Source of the DNA: Meloidogyne chitwoodi
Taxonomy: Eukaryota; Nematoda; Chromadorea; Rhabditida; Meloidogynidae
Length of the DNA stretch: 64,000 bases
Assembly: GCA_015183035.1 (NCBI GenBank)
Contig: JACZZP010000004.1
Coordinates: forward strand, 2,542,001 to 2,606,000
Reading direction: 5' to 3'
Shown here: positions 26,501 through 38,893 of the stretch, in pieces
Layout of the letters: each line of letters begins with the position of its first letter
Position numbering within the stretch: position 1 is the stretch's first letter
Notes under the pieces: model-generated
Told to the model about the DNA's origin: nothing
The model's database searches: none
What the model saw: only the letters and a program-made list of their open reading frames with translations
Translations under genes and position numbers: made by a program

Positions 26501-26761
26501 GAATAAATGTTGAGAAAATTAAAAAAAATAGAAAAAAAATATTTTTTTTTTGTAACTAATATTTCTCTATTTTTTTTAAATATTTAATTAATTTAATTAT
26601 CATAGTTACAATAAATTAAAAAAAAAAATATTTTTTTCATCTAATTATAATAATTCAATAGAGTGGTAAAAGTGAAAAAATAAAATAAATAAATATACTT
26701 AAAAAAAAATTTTTTTAATTGCGGAAAAAGTCGATGTGTTGTAGTTTTTTTTAGTAGTTTT
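23600..26761. other. Large gene-free region between two convergent genes
   Basis: Extremely AT-rich with long A/T runs and no convincing exon on either strand. It contains five TTCCGGAA palindromes (about 25173, 25200, 25247, 25699, 25746), two of them in a repeated context with TTCTGATTTATTTTTGTGTTTT (25147-25255). It also has a 9-bp inverted pair (AATTAGTGA at 24011, complement at 24064) and (AT)n/(TAA)n microsatellite near 26165-26210. Confidence 0.6.
25145..25765. repeat. Cluster of TTCCGGAA-containing short repeats
   Basis: Three closely spaced copies of a unit combining an AATTCTGATTT stretch with a TTTCCGGAA palindrome at 25147-25255, and two more palindromes at 25699 and 25746. The contexts repeat: TTTCCGGAATTGTAA occurs at two places and TTCCGGAAAGTTTT at two places. 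CG dinucleotides are otherwise very rare here. Confidence 0.6.
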
Positions 26762-29700
26762 TTAGGCGCTTGGAATGTAAAGTGTATTAAACACTAAAGA
26801 AAAAAATAAATAAATTTTTTCGTAAAATTTAGATAACCCCGCAAATTTAAAAAAAGGAGAAAAAAAATTAAAAATTGGACAAAGAAAAGACTTGTAAAAA
26901 ATAAAAAAATTTTCCCCACCTATAACGGCACTATTTTGACGTGACATTGTAACGATATGTCCTTCAGAATTAATTTTAAGGCCAGTACAACGAGAAACCT
27001 AAAAATACAAATTTATTAAAATTAATTAATTTAAAGAAACCTTTTGTTGATAACATCTATAATGATAAAGAGCTTGTCCTTGAAGGTTAAAAACAACAAT
27101 ATGAAAATGATTACCTTTATTTTTAAATAAATAAAATAAATTTAAATTAAAAAAAAAGAAAACCATGTGAATCACCAACAAGTACATCTCCAGACTTTGA
27201 AAAGTCAATACCAACAGGATATGGTGTTGTATCTAATCCACCAAATTTACGGTGAAGTTTACCTAAAACAAAATTGAGTTCATAAAATTAAAAAAAAACA
27301 AAAAAAAAACCTTCAAGTGTATAAACAACAACTCCATGCATTTTATAGTCAGTAATATAGTACTAAAAAAAATATTATAAAATTAAAAATAAAAAATAAA
27401 TAAAATTATTACATATCCTTTATAAACTCCAACATCTGAAGGTTCATGAACATTACCAGAAATACTAAATTGTCTAACCAAAGCTAATTGATTAAATGTT
27501 TCAAATTCAAATGCATGAACTAAATTTTTGTTGTCAACAATTATTAATTGTTCATTTTCTTTATTTACTGTCATTACTGAAACTTGATCAATCTATAAAA
27601 GTTAGAGATTAAAAAAAAAAAGAAGAGAATAATATTGAAAAAAATCTAATTAGAAAGGATATTTTCGATAAAAAAGAAACTTTCACAAAACAATTATTAA
27701 ACTCTCCTCTAGTTATTTTTAAATACAAAAAAGAATTTTTATATAAATTTATCTTCTGAACCAATAATTTAATTTTTCAAGTAGAGAAGTAAAAGTTTTC
27801 TTTTTATAAATAAAAAGAGAATAAAAAATACCGGACAAGGAAGTGAAAGACGACAAACATATTCACCGCTATTTTTAAATAATTGCAAGCGATTAAATTG
27901 TTGATTTGTTCCACGATCAAGAACAATATAACGACAATCACGATTACGAATTAAAGCAACAACCTTTTTTGGATAATAAACATGACCTTCCTCAGTTCCT
28001 GAACTTCCAATAAAACGCAAAAAATTGCCTTTAAAAAACAAAATTAGAAAAATATTAAAAAAAACAAACAAACCTTTAACGTCTACAATAACACAACGAT
28101 GATTATTAGTATCAGAAATAGCAACTTCATTATCCAAACCTAAAGCAAGACCTTGAGGAGTGTTAAAAGTATCTTGGGCACTCATTGCGTTAGAGCTAAA
28201 GGTATGAAGAATTTGCATCTAAAAAAATTAAAAATTATTTAAAAAATAATTAAAAAAAATATAAACAACCTCAATTTGTTGCTGATTATTTCCAAATTGA
28301 CGTCCAGCAACAATTTGTTGATAATTCTTAAAAAATATTTAGAAATAAAAAATCAAAAAAAAAAAAAGAAACCTGATGATGAAGGGAAATAGGAGAAACA
28401 AAAGTATCAATTGAAGGAGTTGTACAAAGAGAAGAACGAGAACGAAAACCTCCTGAAGGATCTGTTGTCGTCCCTCCACTTAGTTGAGATAAATCATTAA
28501 GTCCTCCAAAACGAGGATCCATTAATTCACGTGGACGAGATGATGAACTATTAGAATCAAAATTTCCAAACATATTATTATTATTATTTTGAGATGTTGA
28601 ATAATTCTTTAAAAATATATAAATTTAATTGTTTATAAGTAAAAATTATACCGCGCTCCAAATTTTAGATTGACTATTTCCAAAATAATCATCAGAAAAT
28701 ATTAAACTTCCAGAATCAAATTGTTGACCACCACCAGATTCTAAAGTTGTAGGAGTACGAAATGCTGAACCAAATGATTCGGAAATACCAAAACGTCCCT
28801 TTAAAAAAAAGTAAATTTTTTTTAAAATCACATCTGAATGGGGGAAAGAAATAGTAGGAGAAGACCAAAAAACAACAGTTACTTTTCAAAAAAATTAGTG
28901 GACCAAAAGGTATTTTGTAACAACAAAATTATTTTTTTTTTCAAATTTTAAATTCCCTCAAAAATCAAATAAACCAAATTAAAAGTATCAGGAGTTCCCA
29001 ATTGATTATTTTGTTGCAATTGAATTGGAGAAGAAATAGTCATATCAGATGCAGAAGAATAAATACCAGAATCACCACTTAAATAACTATTTCCATTAGA
29101 ATTTCTATTTTGACGTCTTTCCATTCCAATAGTTCCAGGACCTTGTTGTTGTTGTTGTTGAGTTGTTTGTGGAATTATTGATGAAATAATATTATTATTT
29201 GTTTGTTGATTGAGTGAAGAAAAAATAATTGAAGAATCTCCCCATTCAGTTGAAGCATTTTGATGTAAATTTAAAGAAATAAATTGTTGTTGTTGTTGTT
29301 TAAGTCCTTTATTATTAGCAATATGGTCAAAATCATCAAAAGTATCCAATTTATTATTTAATGGACTATTATTACCCAAAAGAGCATTCATTATTATTGC
29401 TGTTTCTTTTGGTGGTCCAGTGATTCGACCTTTAAATTAAAATATATATATTTTTAAATTAACAACCAGGGTCTTGACTAAATAAAATAAAAACAAACAT
29501 TTAATTCCTCCAATAATAGATTCAAACTTCTTTTTAAATTCTTGTTGTGAAAGAATATCAAAATCTAAATCTACTTCTTCATTAACATCAGGCATTGAAT
29601 GCATTAATAATTTTAATTGTTGCCAAATCTTTTTACGATTAAGGCATAAATCAATTATTGTACCCTTTTCAAGAATATTATTGGTATAACTGAAAAAATA

Positions 29701-32040
29701 AAATAATAAAAGTTTTAAAAATAAAAAAATAACCTCAAAGCATCTTGTAATCGAGTCGTTTGCATATCAATTTTTTGATATAAAGAGTCCAAATGTTCAT
29801 CTTTCTCATCTCTATTTTTATCCAAAGAAGCCAACAAATCCAATTTAACTTCATTAATTACACGTGCATAAAATTGAAAAGCATCCTCAATTTTGTCTCG
29901 ACATTTGTGATAAGATTGCTTTTTTTAAAAAAAAATTTAAATAAATTCAAACAAATTTGAAAAAAACCTGAAGTAAGAATTTTCGATCTGGAATCGCTGA
30001 ACGCGCTTCCAATGTTAATTTACCCTAAAATAAAAAATTGAGTTTAGAGTAATATTAAAAAAGGGATGAATAGTCTAATGAAATTAAGGAGGATTCCTTT
30101 TAAATATAATATCAACAACCGCTTCCCACATCTAACTATCAAATACTTTTGACAATTTGACTCAACAGTTATGATCTCAATAAAAATCAAGATGACGCCA
30201 GACATTCCTTGGACCTCAATAAATTAAACCCAGACAGTCCATCCAAAAAATTTTCAAATTCCATAACATCACACTCAATTACTATTTTGTTTATAAATAA
30301 AAAAAACCTTATTTTCAGCTTGTTTAGCCAAATCATGTATATTTTGTTTATACCATTTATAAACAAAATCGTTAAGTGGAGAACAATTATGATCAATATG
30401 TTCAAAAGCACATTGTTTACATAAAAGTTCATCACAAGAAGGACATATTAATTCAAAATCTTCTTTATGTTTATTACAAATAGCTAATTTAACAATTTCC
30501 ATTCCTTCTTTTTTATTTGTTGAAATAATATCTTGACCACCACCACCACCACTTGATAACATTTTTTCTTTTTCAGAGAACATTATAACCTGTAAAATAT
30601 TAAATTATTGATTAAAGAGAATATAATATTAAAAAAATGAATACAACAAAGTTGTGAAAGAAAACAAAGTACGATATTTTCACAAAATGTTTTTTTATAT
30701 TTTGCCAATTTTAAATATAAGGATAAATGGTCATTTTTTAAAACTTATCTTTTAAAGGACAATAGAGTATTAACTTTTTAAGAAAAAATATTATAAGGTT
30801 GCAGCAACAAAAAGTTATTTTAGGTTTAATTTCTTGTCTTTTTTGAAATTTTTTTTTTTAATTTTTAGAAAAATTGTAGATTTTGTATTTATAAAATTCT
30901 AATGAATTTGAACCATTAAAATATCAATCTCTAATGTATTAATACAAACAACTAAATTCAAATCAAAGGTAAAAAAAGTTAAATATTTTATTTCGTAAAA
31001 AAAAAAGTGTTTAAAAGGACACATTCTTTTTAAAAACAATCTCTTACCTTATGTCCATCAAACATTTTCATATCTTTATGTGCCTGAACACATTTTGAGC
31101 ATAAATCATTACAACAATGTATGCAATTTGCCAAAGCTTTTTCTTCACTTTTACAAGCTTCACATATTCTCCCATTATCATTAGTATCGTTAAAACCATA
31201 TTCTCGAATTTTTACAAAATCCAAAAGCATTAAGCTTACAAACATTGGATCCTATTAAAAAAAAGATGTTTTTCTGAAGAATATTAAACTCTTTCGAATA
31301 TCTTAAAGTACTTCTTTATTTTTCTTAATTTTTATTGTCTAGTTTTATATTTGAAAAAAACCTGCGTTGTGTTTTTCCTATTAATTATATTAAATAAGTC
31401 TTACATTTCCAATATGTGTCTCCTGTAATTAAAAAATTTTTTTACAAAACAATCTTTTTTTTAATTTTTACTTGATTACAAACAGAACAACAAATAACTC
31501 CAGGTGGTGTAGGTCGTCGACCAATTGGAGATTCTTCCAGTTCTAATTCCATAAAACTTTTTATAATTTTACAATTTTTTTGCTTCTGTTGATTTCGCCC
31601 ATCATCTAATTGAGCTATTATGCAGTCTTCGCACATTGAATGAAGGCAATCAAGCACTCGAGGCTGTAAATTTTCAAAAAAAATTTGAATAAAGCTATCA
31701 AATCTAAAAAGAATCAAATCTTTATTTTATCTCTCAATTCAATTTTATAAAACACTTTCGATACATTGATCTACTAAGAAATAACGTAAACACAATTTAT
31801 ACGAAAAATTTTCCCATATTTAAAATTTACATTAAATAAATCAATATCTTAATATAAATTGAAAAAAACCTTGCGATATTTTTTATTGCAGTGAGGGCAA
31901 ATCGAAGGATCTTCAGATTGTCCAGTATCAAACAATGGACTACTGCCAATTTTTGATGATGAACAACTTTCATCATTGATATTATTATTATCCATAATTA
32001 GTGAAACTTTATTTAAATTTTGTTGTTGTTTTTCTTCCAT
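26762..32040 (-). CDS. TRIM-NHL protein (RING, B-boxes, Gln/Ser-rich linker, NHL repeats)
   Basis: Member of the TRIM-NHL family (NHL-1/NHL-2/NCL-1/LIN-41 group), which act as RNA-binding post-transcriptional regulators and/or E3 ligases. Start at 32040 (MEEKQQQNLNKVSL). The RING finger is spread over two exons: SICPHCNKKYRK, then PRVLDCLHSMCEDC...ICCSVCNQ. B-box 1 is CEACKSEEKALANCIHCCNDLCSKC. B-box 2 is CNKHKEDFELICPSCDELLCKQC...HIDHNC. A coiled-coil-like helical part follows at about 29500-30000, then a long Ser/Asn/Gln-rich disordered linker (about 28330-29400, with polyQ). The NHL repeats come last: TPQGLALGLDNEVAISDTNN, YYPKKVVALIRN, VHEPSDVGVYKGY, PYPVGIDFSKSGDVLVGDSH, and CTGLKINSEGHIV. 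The last exon (VFNTLYIPSA) is a by-eye join. Which nematode paralogue this is cannot be decided here. Confidence 0.85.
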
Positions 32041-32734
32041 ATTTTTAATCTTTTATATTCAGTACAAATGTTTTTCTTTAAAAAATTTTTTTTTAATTTT
32101 TATATAAAAATCGATAAAATGAAAAAATAGTGATTCGAACTAATAACAAATATATATTTTTCTTTGCAATATTTTAAAAGCATTATAGTAAATAACAATT
32201 TTACATGGAAAAATAGTACAAGAAAGAAAAACAACACATTTTTACGTTTTAAGTCGATTGACTGTTTATTTCTTTTAACAATTATTTCAAACAAAAGTTA
32301 CCACAATGACATTTATAATAAAAATGGCAACTTTCAAAATACCAAATTATTAAATGTCAAAGACTTTTCGACCTTTTTTAATTTCTTGTATTTTTCCCTT
32401 CAAATTAAAAAAAACAAGAAAATTAAATTTTAATAATATTTTTTTTAAATATTGCTAATTAGAAAAGTAAAATAAAAGCCAAAAATTATTATTTTTTTAA
32501 AATCACTGGGTAAATATTTATATATTTGTAGTATTTTTTGAAAGCATTCAATCTAGAAGAAGAAAATAACACATAACATACCCGTCTAAAAAAATTTTTT
32601 TTAAATTGTACATACTTTTGACTCTTAATTTATTTTTTTGTTCAATTTTCCTGCTTCATTCTAAAATTTAAATATATATTTCTTTTAATTAAAAAAACTT
32701 TTATTATAAAAAAACCTCGATATTTCTCTAATTT
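32041..32734. other. Intergenic between the TRIM-NHL and DOXA-like genes
   Basis: About 700 bp, AT-rich; no supported coding or RNA feature. It would hold the TRIM-NHL promoter and the 3' end of the DOXA-like gene. Confidence 0.5.
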
Positions 32735-35514
32735 TTAAACATTTTTTTCCTCCTCTTTATGTTCATTTTGATTAATTTGATGACGTGACAAAATAATATC
32801 TCTTTCAATTTCTATGTCATTTTTTTCATCAAAATATTTATTTTGTTTCTTCATAATTAAATCATCTTCAACAATAATAGAAGAACCAAATGAACTAGCA
32901 ATAGAAAGACAAGAAACAGAACTTGAAACAGATAATTTACTACAAGAATTTGAATATTTTATTGAATTAATGCTTTTTGTTCTTGATTTTAATGAAGATT
33001 TATTATCTAATGCTGTTAAAGGTTTTGTTATTAATTGTTGATTTTTTATTTGTTCTATTTCTCCTCTTTTTCCTCCACCAAAACGATATTTTTTTGGACA
33101 AATAGTTTCATCCAAAGAACAACTATAAATATTAAAATAATAAACATAATATTAAAAGTAAAAAACAAACTCAAGAAATGTTGAAAGTGTATAAAGTTGA
33201 AAGAATTGTAAAAGAGAAAACAAAGAACCAAAGAAAAGAGAGAGAAAACCTGAAAATATTGCGCAAATATTAGAGAAATAAACAAACAAATAAAAAAACA
33301 CGTTTAAATTAAATTCTGATTTGTTTAAAAAATTTGTGTTTTTCTTTCTTTCAAATTATGATTTTATAAACAATAAAAAATGTTTTAATTATGTTCTGAT
33401 TAATTAAAAAAAAGCATGTTTTTCTCTGGTTTTCATTAAAACACAAGTTTAAACAAAAAAATTACCAGCAAAAACACTCATCCAAAAACAAATACCAAAT
33501 CTAAATTTTCTCTTTTAAATATTGTTTTGAAAAAAAATAAAAATATAACCTAAATTGTGTAAAGTTTGTACTTCCATTTGGTGATGGGAATGCAATATGT
33601 AAATCATTTGGAGCAAAAAAAACATAAATCTTTTTTTTTAATTTAAAATAATAGAATAAATTTTAATTATTTACCATGTTTGATAAAAGAATTAAAAATC
33701 CTATTAAAATTCCAGTTTTAGCAAAATAATGTGGAAGTAATGGAAGTAAAACACATTGGGCTAGCCAACAGCCAAAAGTAAACCTTTTTTAAAATTTAAA
33801 TTTAAAAAAAAATATTAAAAAAAATATACCAAAGTAATGCTTTTGTATAATAACCAGCTTTTCTAAATTGAAGGCCCCAAGAAAATGAATCTTGACCAAG
33901 TGAAAAGTACTTTAAAAAAATTGAAAAAGAATTTTCTTATTTTCAAAAAATAAAATTATAAACTTTATAAAAAAAGAAAAACCTCTAAAACACACAAAAC
34001 AGGAAATGGCTGTCCTTCTTCATATGCTTTACGTAATTCGGCCTTCATTGAAGAAATACCAGTTAAATCAAATTGTTCATTTAAATGTAAACTGATCAAA
34101 GATCTTTAAGAAAATTAAAAAAAATTATTAATAATTTTATTTTTAAAACCTTGGCAGAGGTAAATGTCCATCAAATGGTTTTAAATCTTTAAAAAAAATA
34201 AAATTGTTAAGATATATTTCTTTTTAAATTTTTCAATCAACAAATTATATAACATTTAAAGATTAATTTATATAGGTAAATAGGTAGTTGACTGCCTACC
34301 TGTCTGCAAAGGAAATTTGCAGAGCACAGGCAATATTTGCTTTTTTGGCGTTAGGAGAAGGGCACGCTTATTTTTCCTTCTCCGCTGGGATAAAATAATC
34401 AAAATTAAAAACATTTATTTTATAAATGATCAAAGAACATAAATTTTGGACAACATTCTCAAATATATTTTAAAATATCAAAGGGATAACAACCTTTAAT
34501 GCAATTATAATGGAGGGATAAAAACCAGTAAAACGACAAATATTTAGGTAATTCAGTTTCTGTAATGTCTCATCTGACGGACAATTCTGAATCTTAATCT
34601 ATTCCAAAAAGCTTCGATTTGTTTTAATCTTTGGTCACTTTTAAAATAAATATATTTTCACTTTATTATTAATTTTGATTATTTTATCCCTTTCTTTCCA
34701 AGTGCCAAAAGGCATATTACAGTGTAGAGGAAAAATAAGCGTGCACTTCTTCTAACGCCAAAAAAGCAAATATTGCCTGTGCTCTGCAAATTTCCTTTGC
34801 AGACAGGTAGGCAGTCAACTACCTATTTACCATTTATATATTCCCCTAAAATTCAAAAAACAAAACTGTAATAAAAGAGAAATTCATCACCAAAAATATC
34901 TTTTCTTTTTTATCGAAAATGTTTGGTGAATAACGTGTCATTTTATCACATTTTTAATTTATAAAAATTAAAAAATTTATTTATTTAAAAAAAAACCTTA
35001 CAATCAAGAGAAATATTTAAAGCACTTAAGCCAACATTAACACCAATATGGATTAAATGGCGTTGTTTAGAAAATGGTTGCAAATGAACAAGAATATCTG
35101 CTTCTGATAATTTCCAGAACGGAAGGGTTATTGAACCTTAATTTTTAATTAATTTAAAATTTAATTAATTAAAATAAAATAAAAACCAGCAAGTAAAGTT
35201 CCAATACAAAGTTGTGAACCAATAGCTAACAATGAAATATAACGTTGTTCTCTAATACCAGGTAAAACAATCAAAAATGCTAATAATAATAAAGGAAAAG
35301 GTAACAGAGGAAGTAACAACTTAAATTTAAAAAATAAATAATATTATTTTTTTATTTAAATAAATAAAAAAACTCGAAAATTTATAAGTGCTACAATAGG
35401 TGTTTGTTGTTGCTGTATTATTAAATTATTATTATTATTAATTGTTGTTGTTGTATACGTAAATGAATTAAAAGAAGATGAAGCAACATTTTTATTTAAA
35501 GAATCAAATAACAT
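32735..35514 (-). CDS. doxa-1: Dual oxidase maturation factor (DUOXA/DOXA-1 homologue)
   Basis: Multi-pass ER membrane protein that brings dual oxidase (BLI-3 in C. elegans) to the cell surface for hydrogen-peroxide-dependent cuticle cross-linking. Start at 35514 (MLFDSLNKNVASSSFNSFTY). Visible parts: a first membrane span with LLAFLIVLPGIREQRYISLL; an extracellular part with HIGVNVGLSALNISLD, the DUOXA signature; an internal helix with RKAYEEGQPFPVLCVLEYFS; RKAGYYTKALLWFTFGCWLA; IGFLILLSNMIYVFFAP; and a small exon with FGICFWMSVFAG (33491-33526). The C-terminus is uncertain. One path ends after a last hydrophobic span at a TGA (33171-33173). Another joins the Lys/Glu/Ser-rich exon that starts near 33128 and stops at 32735. 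An intron contains the element at 34275-34831. No dual oxidase gene lies in this window. Confidence 0.85.
34275..34831. mobile_element. 557-bp MITE-like element with 104-bp terminal inverted repeats and 9-bp target duplication
   Basis: Left arm 34275-34378 and right arm 34728-34831 are reverse complements with about two mismatches, both ends starting GGTAAATAGGTAG. A further 21-bp inverted block follows inside (34387-34407 with 34670-34690). The flanks carry an identical 9-bp direct repeat, ATTTATATA (34266-34274 and 34832-34840). There is no open frame inside, so it is non-autonomous. A 9-bp duplication fits Mutator-like or similar DDE transposases (inference). It sits in an intron of the DOXA-like gene, and its near-identical arms suggest recent insertion. 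Confidence 0.92.
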
Positions 35515-37695
35515 ATCTTTTCTTTCTTTCTTAAAAAAAAAATTATTAAAATAAATATTTTTAAAAGAAAATCTAAAAAATAAGTGTTTTTTTTTTTTAA
35601 TTTAATTTTTTTTACCTCCTTTTTATTTGAGGAAAAAAAATAAAAAAGGCCAATAAAAATATAAAATATACCTAAAATAAAAATAAACTAGTTTTATATA
35701 TATTTTTTAAAATGACCGGCCTCTGTGCTTCTTCTTTTTCTCTTCCCTCTTACAAAAAAGGAAAGAGAAAAAAAGAAAGAGAGAGATAAATAAAAGAGAT
35801 AACAACAAAATAATTAAAACAAGCAACTCAATTAGCAAGTAACTGGCCATTTTTTTTTAATTAATTAAAAAAAAGGAAGGTAAAACAAAAAAATAATATT
35901 AAATGGAAATTTTTACGCAATTTTTACTTATCTTTTTTTTGTCAATCGGGTTTATTATTATTTTTTTAACTTGTTTTATATAGGTAAATTATATATTTTA
36001 TTTTTGTTTTATTTTTTTGTCCAATAAAAATGTTGAAGGACACAACATTTTTTTGTTTATATTTGTTTTTGAAAAAAATGAATTTTTTTTTAATTAATAA
36101 ACATAAAAAAATAAAATATAGCTTTCTTTATAAAAAAGCTTCAGAAATTTTCTTTTTTCTAAACTATTTCGATGCCTGACAGCACAAAACTACGCTCAGG
36201 CATCGAACCTTTGACTTCCATAATGTTGCCAGTCGGGGATGTTAACCATTACACCACTTAATCCATTATTAAATTTTCTTTTAATTTTAGTTATATGTTC
36301 TCAATTTTTTCTCTTTTAATGCAAAATTTTGCTTTGGTGATATAAAATAATAACTAATTTAATGTCGAAAAAAAATTAAAAATATTCAAGTCTCTAGAAC
36401 CCTTTAGAAAAAATTTTTTTAAAATATTTTTTTTTAGTATTTTTAGTTTAATTAAAAAAATAAATTAAAAAAAAAATTTATTTTTTGGCAACTTTTACTT
36501 AAACTTTGTTAAATAAAAAAGAGAGTCAAAGAAAATTAATTAATTATATTTTTAAATACGTAAAATAATAAAGAAAAAAAAGGAAGAATTTTTTCTTGAA
36601 ATAAATTTTAATAAAAAAAAAATATTGATCATTTCTTTCAATTAAATTAAAAAATTTTTCAAAGATTAATTAATTAAAGTGTTAAAATTAATTTATTAAT
36701 TAACAAAAAATAAAATTAATAAAAAAAAAGGTATTTTAGAGAATTTGAAATATTTTTATAATTTTTTTATTTAAAGGATTTAATTTAAAAATAAAATTTT
36801 TTTTCTTAGAAAAATGAATAAGATTTTATTAGAATTTTAGAAAAAAATATTTAAAAATATTTTATAAGAATTTAAAAAAGAACTGATTCATTTAAAAGAG
36901 AAGGAAAATGAAAATATGTGACATTTGACATTTTTTTTTAAATTAAAAAAACTTAGTTTTGCTGACCTATAAAAATTAAAAATTATTTAAAAAATATTTA
37001 TTTTTTTAAAGTTTGATAGAGGAAATAACAAAAAAATATAAAAAAAAATTTCTAATTTTTTAAAAAAAGTTAAAAATAAAAGCCTTGGCTTTAAAATAAC
37101 TAAAAAAATTGAAAAAAAAATTGGTTGTTTTTGTAATTTTTTTATCTTCAAAAAAGTCTTAATTCTATACTTATATATTTATTTTTTAATATTTATATTG
37201 TATTTTTATTGAGTTATTTATTGAAAAATAAATAAAAATATTATTATTTGACTAATAATTCTTTTTCACTTTTAACTCTTTTTTATTGAAAATAAAAAAG
37301 AGTTAAAAAAATAATATTTTTTTTTCTTGTTTATTTTATTATTTTTTGAGAGATTTTCCCTTTTTTTTTATTGTATTATATAATAGAATAAAATAAATAA
37401 ATAAAAAAATACTCAAGAACTTCCAAATTTTTTTTTCTAATAAAAAAACAACAAAAGGTAAATAGAGTAGAAAATGATATAATAATAACATATTAAAATT
37501 GTGTTGTGTATATATTTTCTTAACAAGTTAAAAAAAATTTGGAATGAAAGTAATATATTAAAATAAAAAGATAATAATAAAATTTTTAAATTTATTAGAC
37601 TCAAATGTCATTAAAAAAAAATTTTTTTTTTTAATTTTAATAAATTTATATAATTGCAAAAAAAAAAAACCTTTAAAAACAGATGAAATGTACTC
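35515..37695. other. Intergenic, between divergent DOXA-like gene and TATA-driven gene
   Basis: About 2.2 kb of very AT-rich DNA with long A and T runs. Apart from the tRNA-related repeat at 36175-36310 I see nothing supported. A purine-rich AGAAAGAGAGAGA stretch near 35760-35790 may be part of the DOXA-like promoter. Confidence 0.5.
36175..36310 (-). repeat. Dispersed tRNA-related repeat, copy 2
   Basis: Minus strand reads GTGGTGTAATGGTTAACATC (A-box-like), then GTCAAAGGTTCGATGCC (B-box-like) about 35 bases later. It shares its core and AT-rich tail with 6852-6990, and the stretch GTCAAAGGTTCGA also occurs at 41179-41191. Stems do not fold as a working tRNA. It is best read as a tRNA-derived SINE-like repeat. 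Confidence 0.55.
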
Positions 37696-37705
37696 TATAT
37701 AAAAG
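37696..37705 (+). promoter_or_regulatory. TATA box
   Basis: TATATAAAAG on the plus strand, 171 bp before the ATG at 37876, with a pyrimidine-rich leader and a TTAATTTAG acceptor-like site just before the ATG. The same decamer stands at 48849-48858 before another small gene. Confidence 0.55.
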
Positions 37706-37875
37706 CATAATTTAACAAAAACAAATCACACAACACAAGCACATACAAACACACTTGTCTACAAACTCACAATTTCGGCATTTCTTTCCCTATCTTCTCT
37801 CTTCTTTTGTTGATTCAAACTATTCTTCTAAGGTTTATTTAATTAATAATTTACAAAATTTTAATTTAGTCACAA

Positions 37876-38427
37876 ATGCGTCGACAACAAAATAGAAGAG
37901 AACAACGACGAGAAGGAGGAGGAGGAGAAGGTGGAGGAGGAAGAAGAAATGAACAAGAAATTAAAGCAACTGAAAGAGCTCCACAAATAAATACAAGGGA
38001 AAGAGCTATTTATGTAACTGCATTAACCTTTGAAACTGTTCGGCAATTTGATCGTTGGTGGGATCAAAGGAAGCATAGATGGAAAATTAATAAAAGTCAA
38101 AGGACTGCTGAAAAGGTTGATGAATATTGGAGATGTAATGTAAGAAAATTTTTTTAAAAATTTTAAATTAAATTTTTCTTCTTTTTTTTTCAAGTATAAA
38201 ACTGAGGATCGTTACTTCATTTGTGGCTGTTGTGTTCGTATTAGAAAACCTTTTCGTCAAGGAGGAGCTATTGAAGCTGCTAGAAGTATTAATATTCCTC
38301 ATAGACATTCTGTTAGTTTATTTTTATTTATTTATTTCAATTTAATTATTAGATTGCAAGTGACGTTGGATACCTTGACTTGGAGCCTTATCCCATGCAA
38401 ACTGCAAGAATTATTCGAATTGGATAA
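37876..38427 (+). CDS. Unrecognised protein, about 148 residues, Arg-rich N-terminus and CGCC motif
   Basis: Three exons (37876-38139, about 38196-38310, about 38353-38427) joined by short introns. The first about 35 residues are Arg/Gly/Glu-rich (MRRQQNRREQRREGGGGEGG). A compact conserved-looking part follows: RERAIYVTALTFETVRQFDR, WWDQRKHRWKINKSQRTAEK, YFICGCCVRIRKPFRQGGAI, and the C-terminal DVGYLDLEPYPMQTARIIRIG. The Trp-rich segment plus two or three Cys might form a small nucleic-acid- or metal-binding fold, but I do not recognise the family. There is no signal peptide or membrane span. Exons are GC-richer than the surroundings, codons look coding, and a TATA box precedes it, so the gene is probably real and expressed. 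Confidence 0.7.
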
Positions 38428-38893
38428 AAAAAAACAAAACATATTATTCTCTTTCTTTTTTTTCTCTTCTTTGTGTTTCCTGACCCTTTCTTGAGATATA
38501 TAATTAATTTAAATTAACACATTGTACCTTCTATATTATTATTTTCTTCTTCTCTTCCTTCTGTGATGAACAATAATAAATGAAATTAAAATAAATATAT
38601 TTAGATGATTGATATTTTTTCTGAATATTATATTGTTTTTTTTGTTGTCTTCAAAATTATATAAAAATAAATAAATTATAATTATTCAAATTTGATGTGC
38701 CCAAAATTTGTAAAATTTATTATTAAAAAGGGTTATTTTATTTTTTATTTTTCACAATTTTTCCTCCCCCCAATTTCTATAGCAACCGAAAAAAAAAATA
38801 ATAATAAAAAGCGAGTAAAGAGGTGAGAAAAATTGTGTGCCATTTTTGCTTAGTTTTATTTGACACTTTTTGTTTGTTTTTAAAGAAGATAAT
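38428..38893. other. Intergenic
   Basis: 466 bp with 3' UTR-like sequence of the preceding gene (AATAAA-like signals near 38575-38600) and the presumed promoter of the next gene. No other feature seen. Confidence 0.5.
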
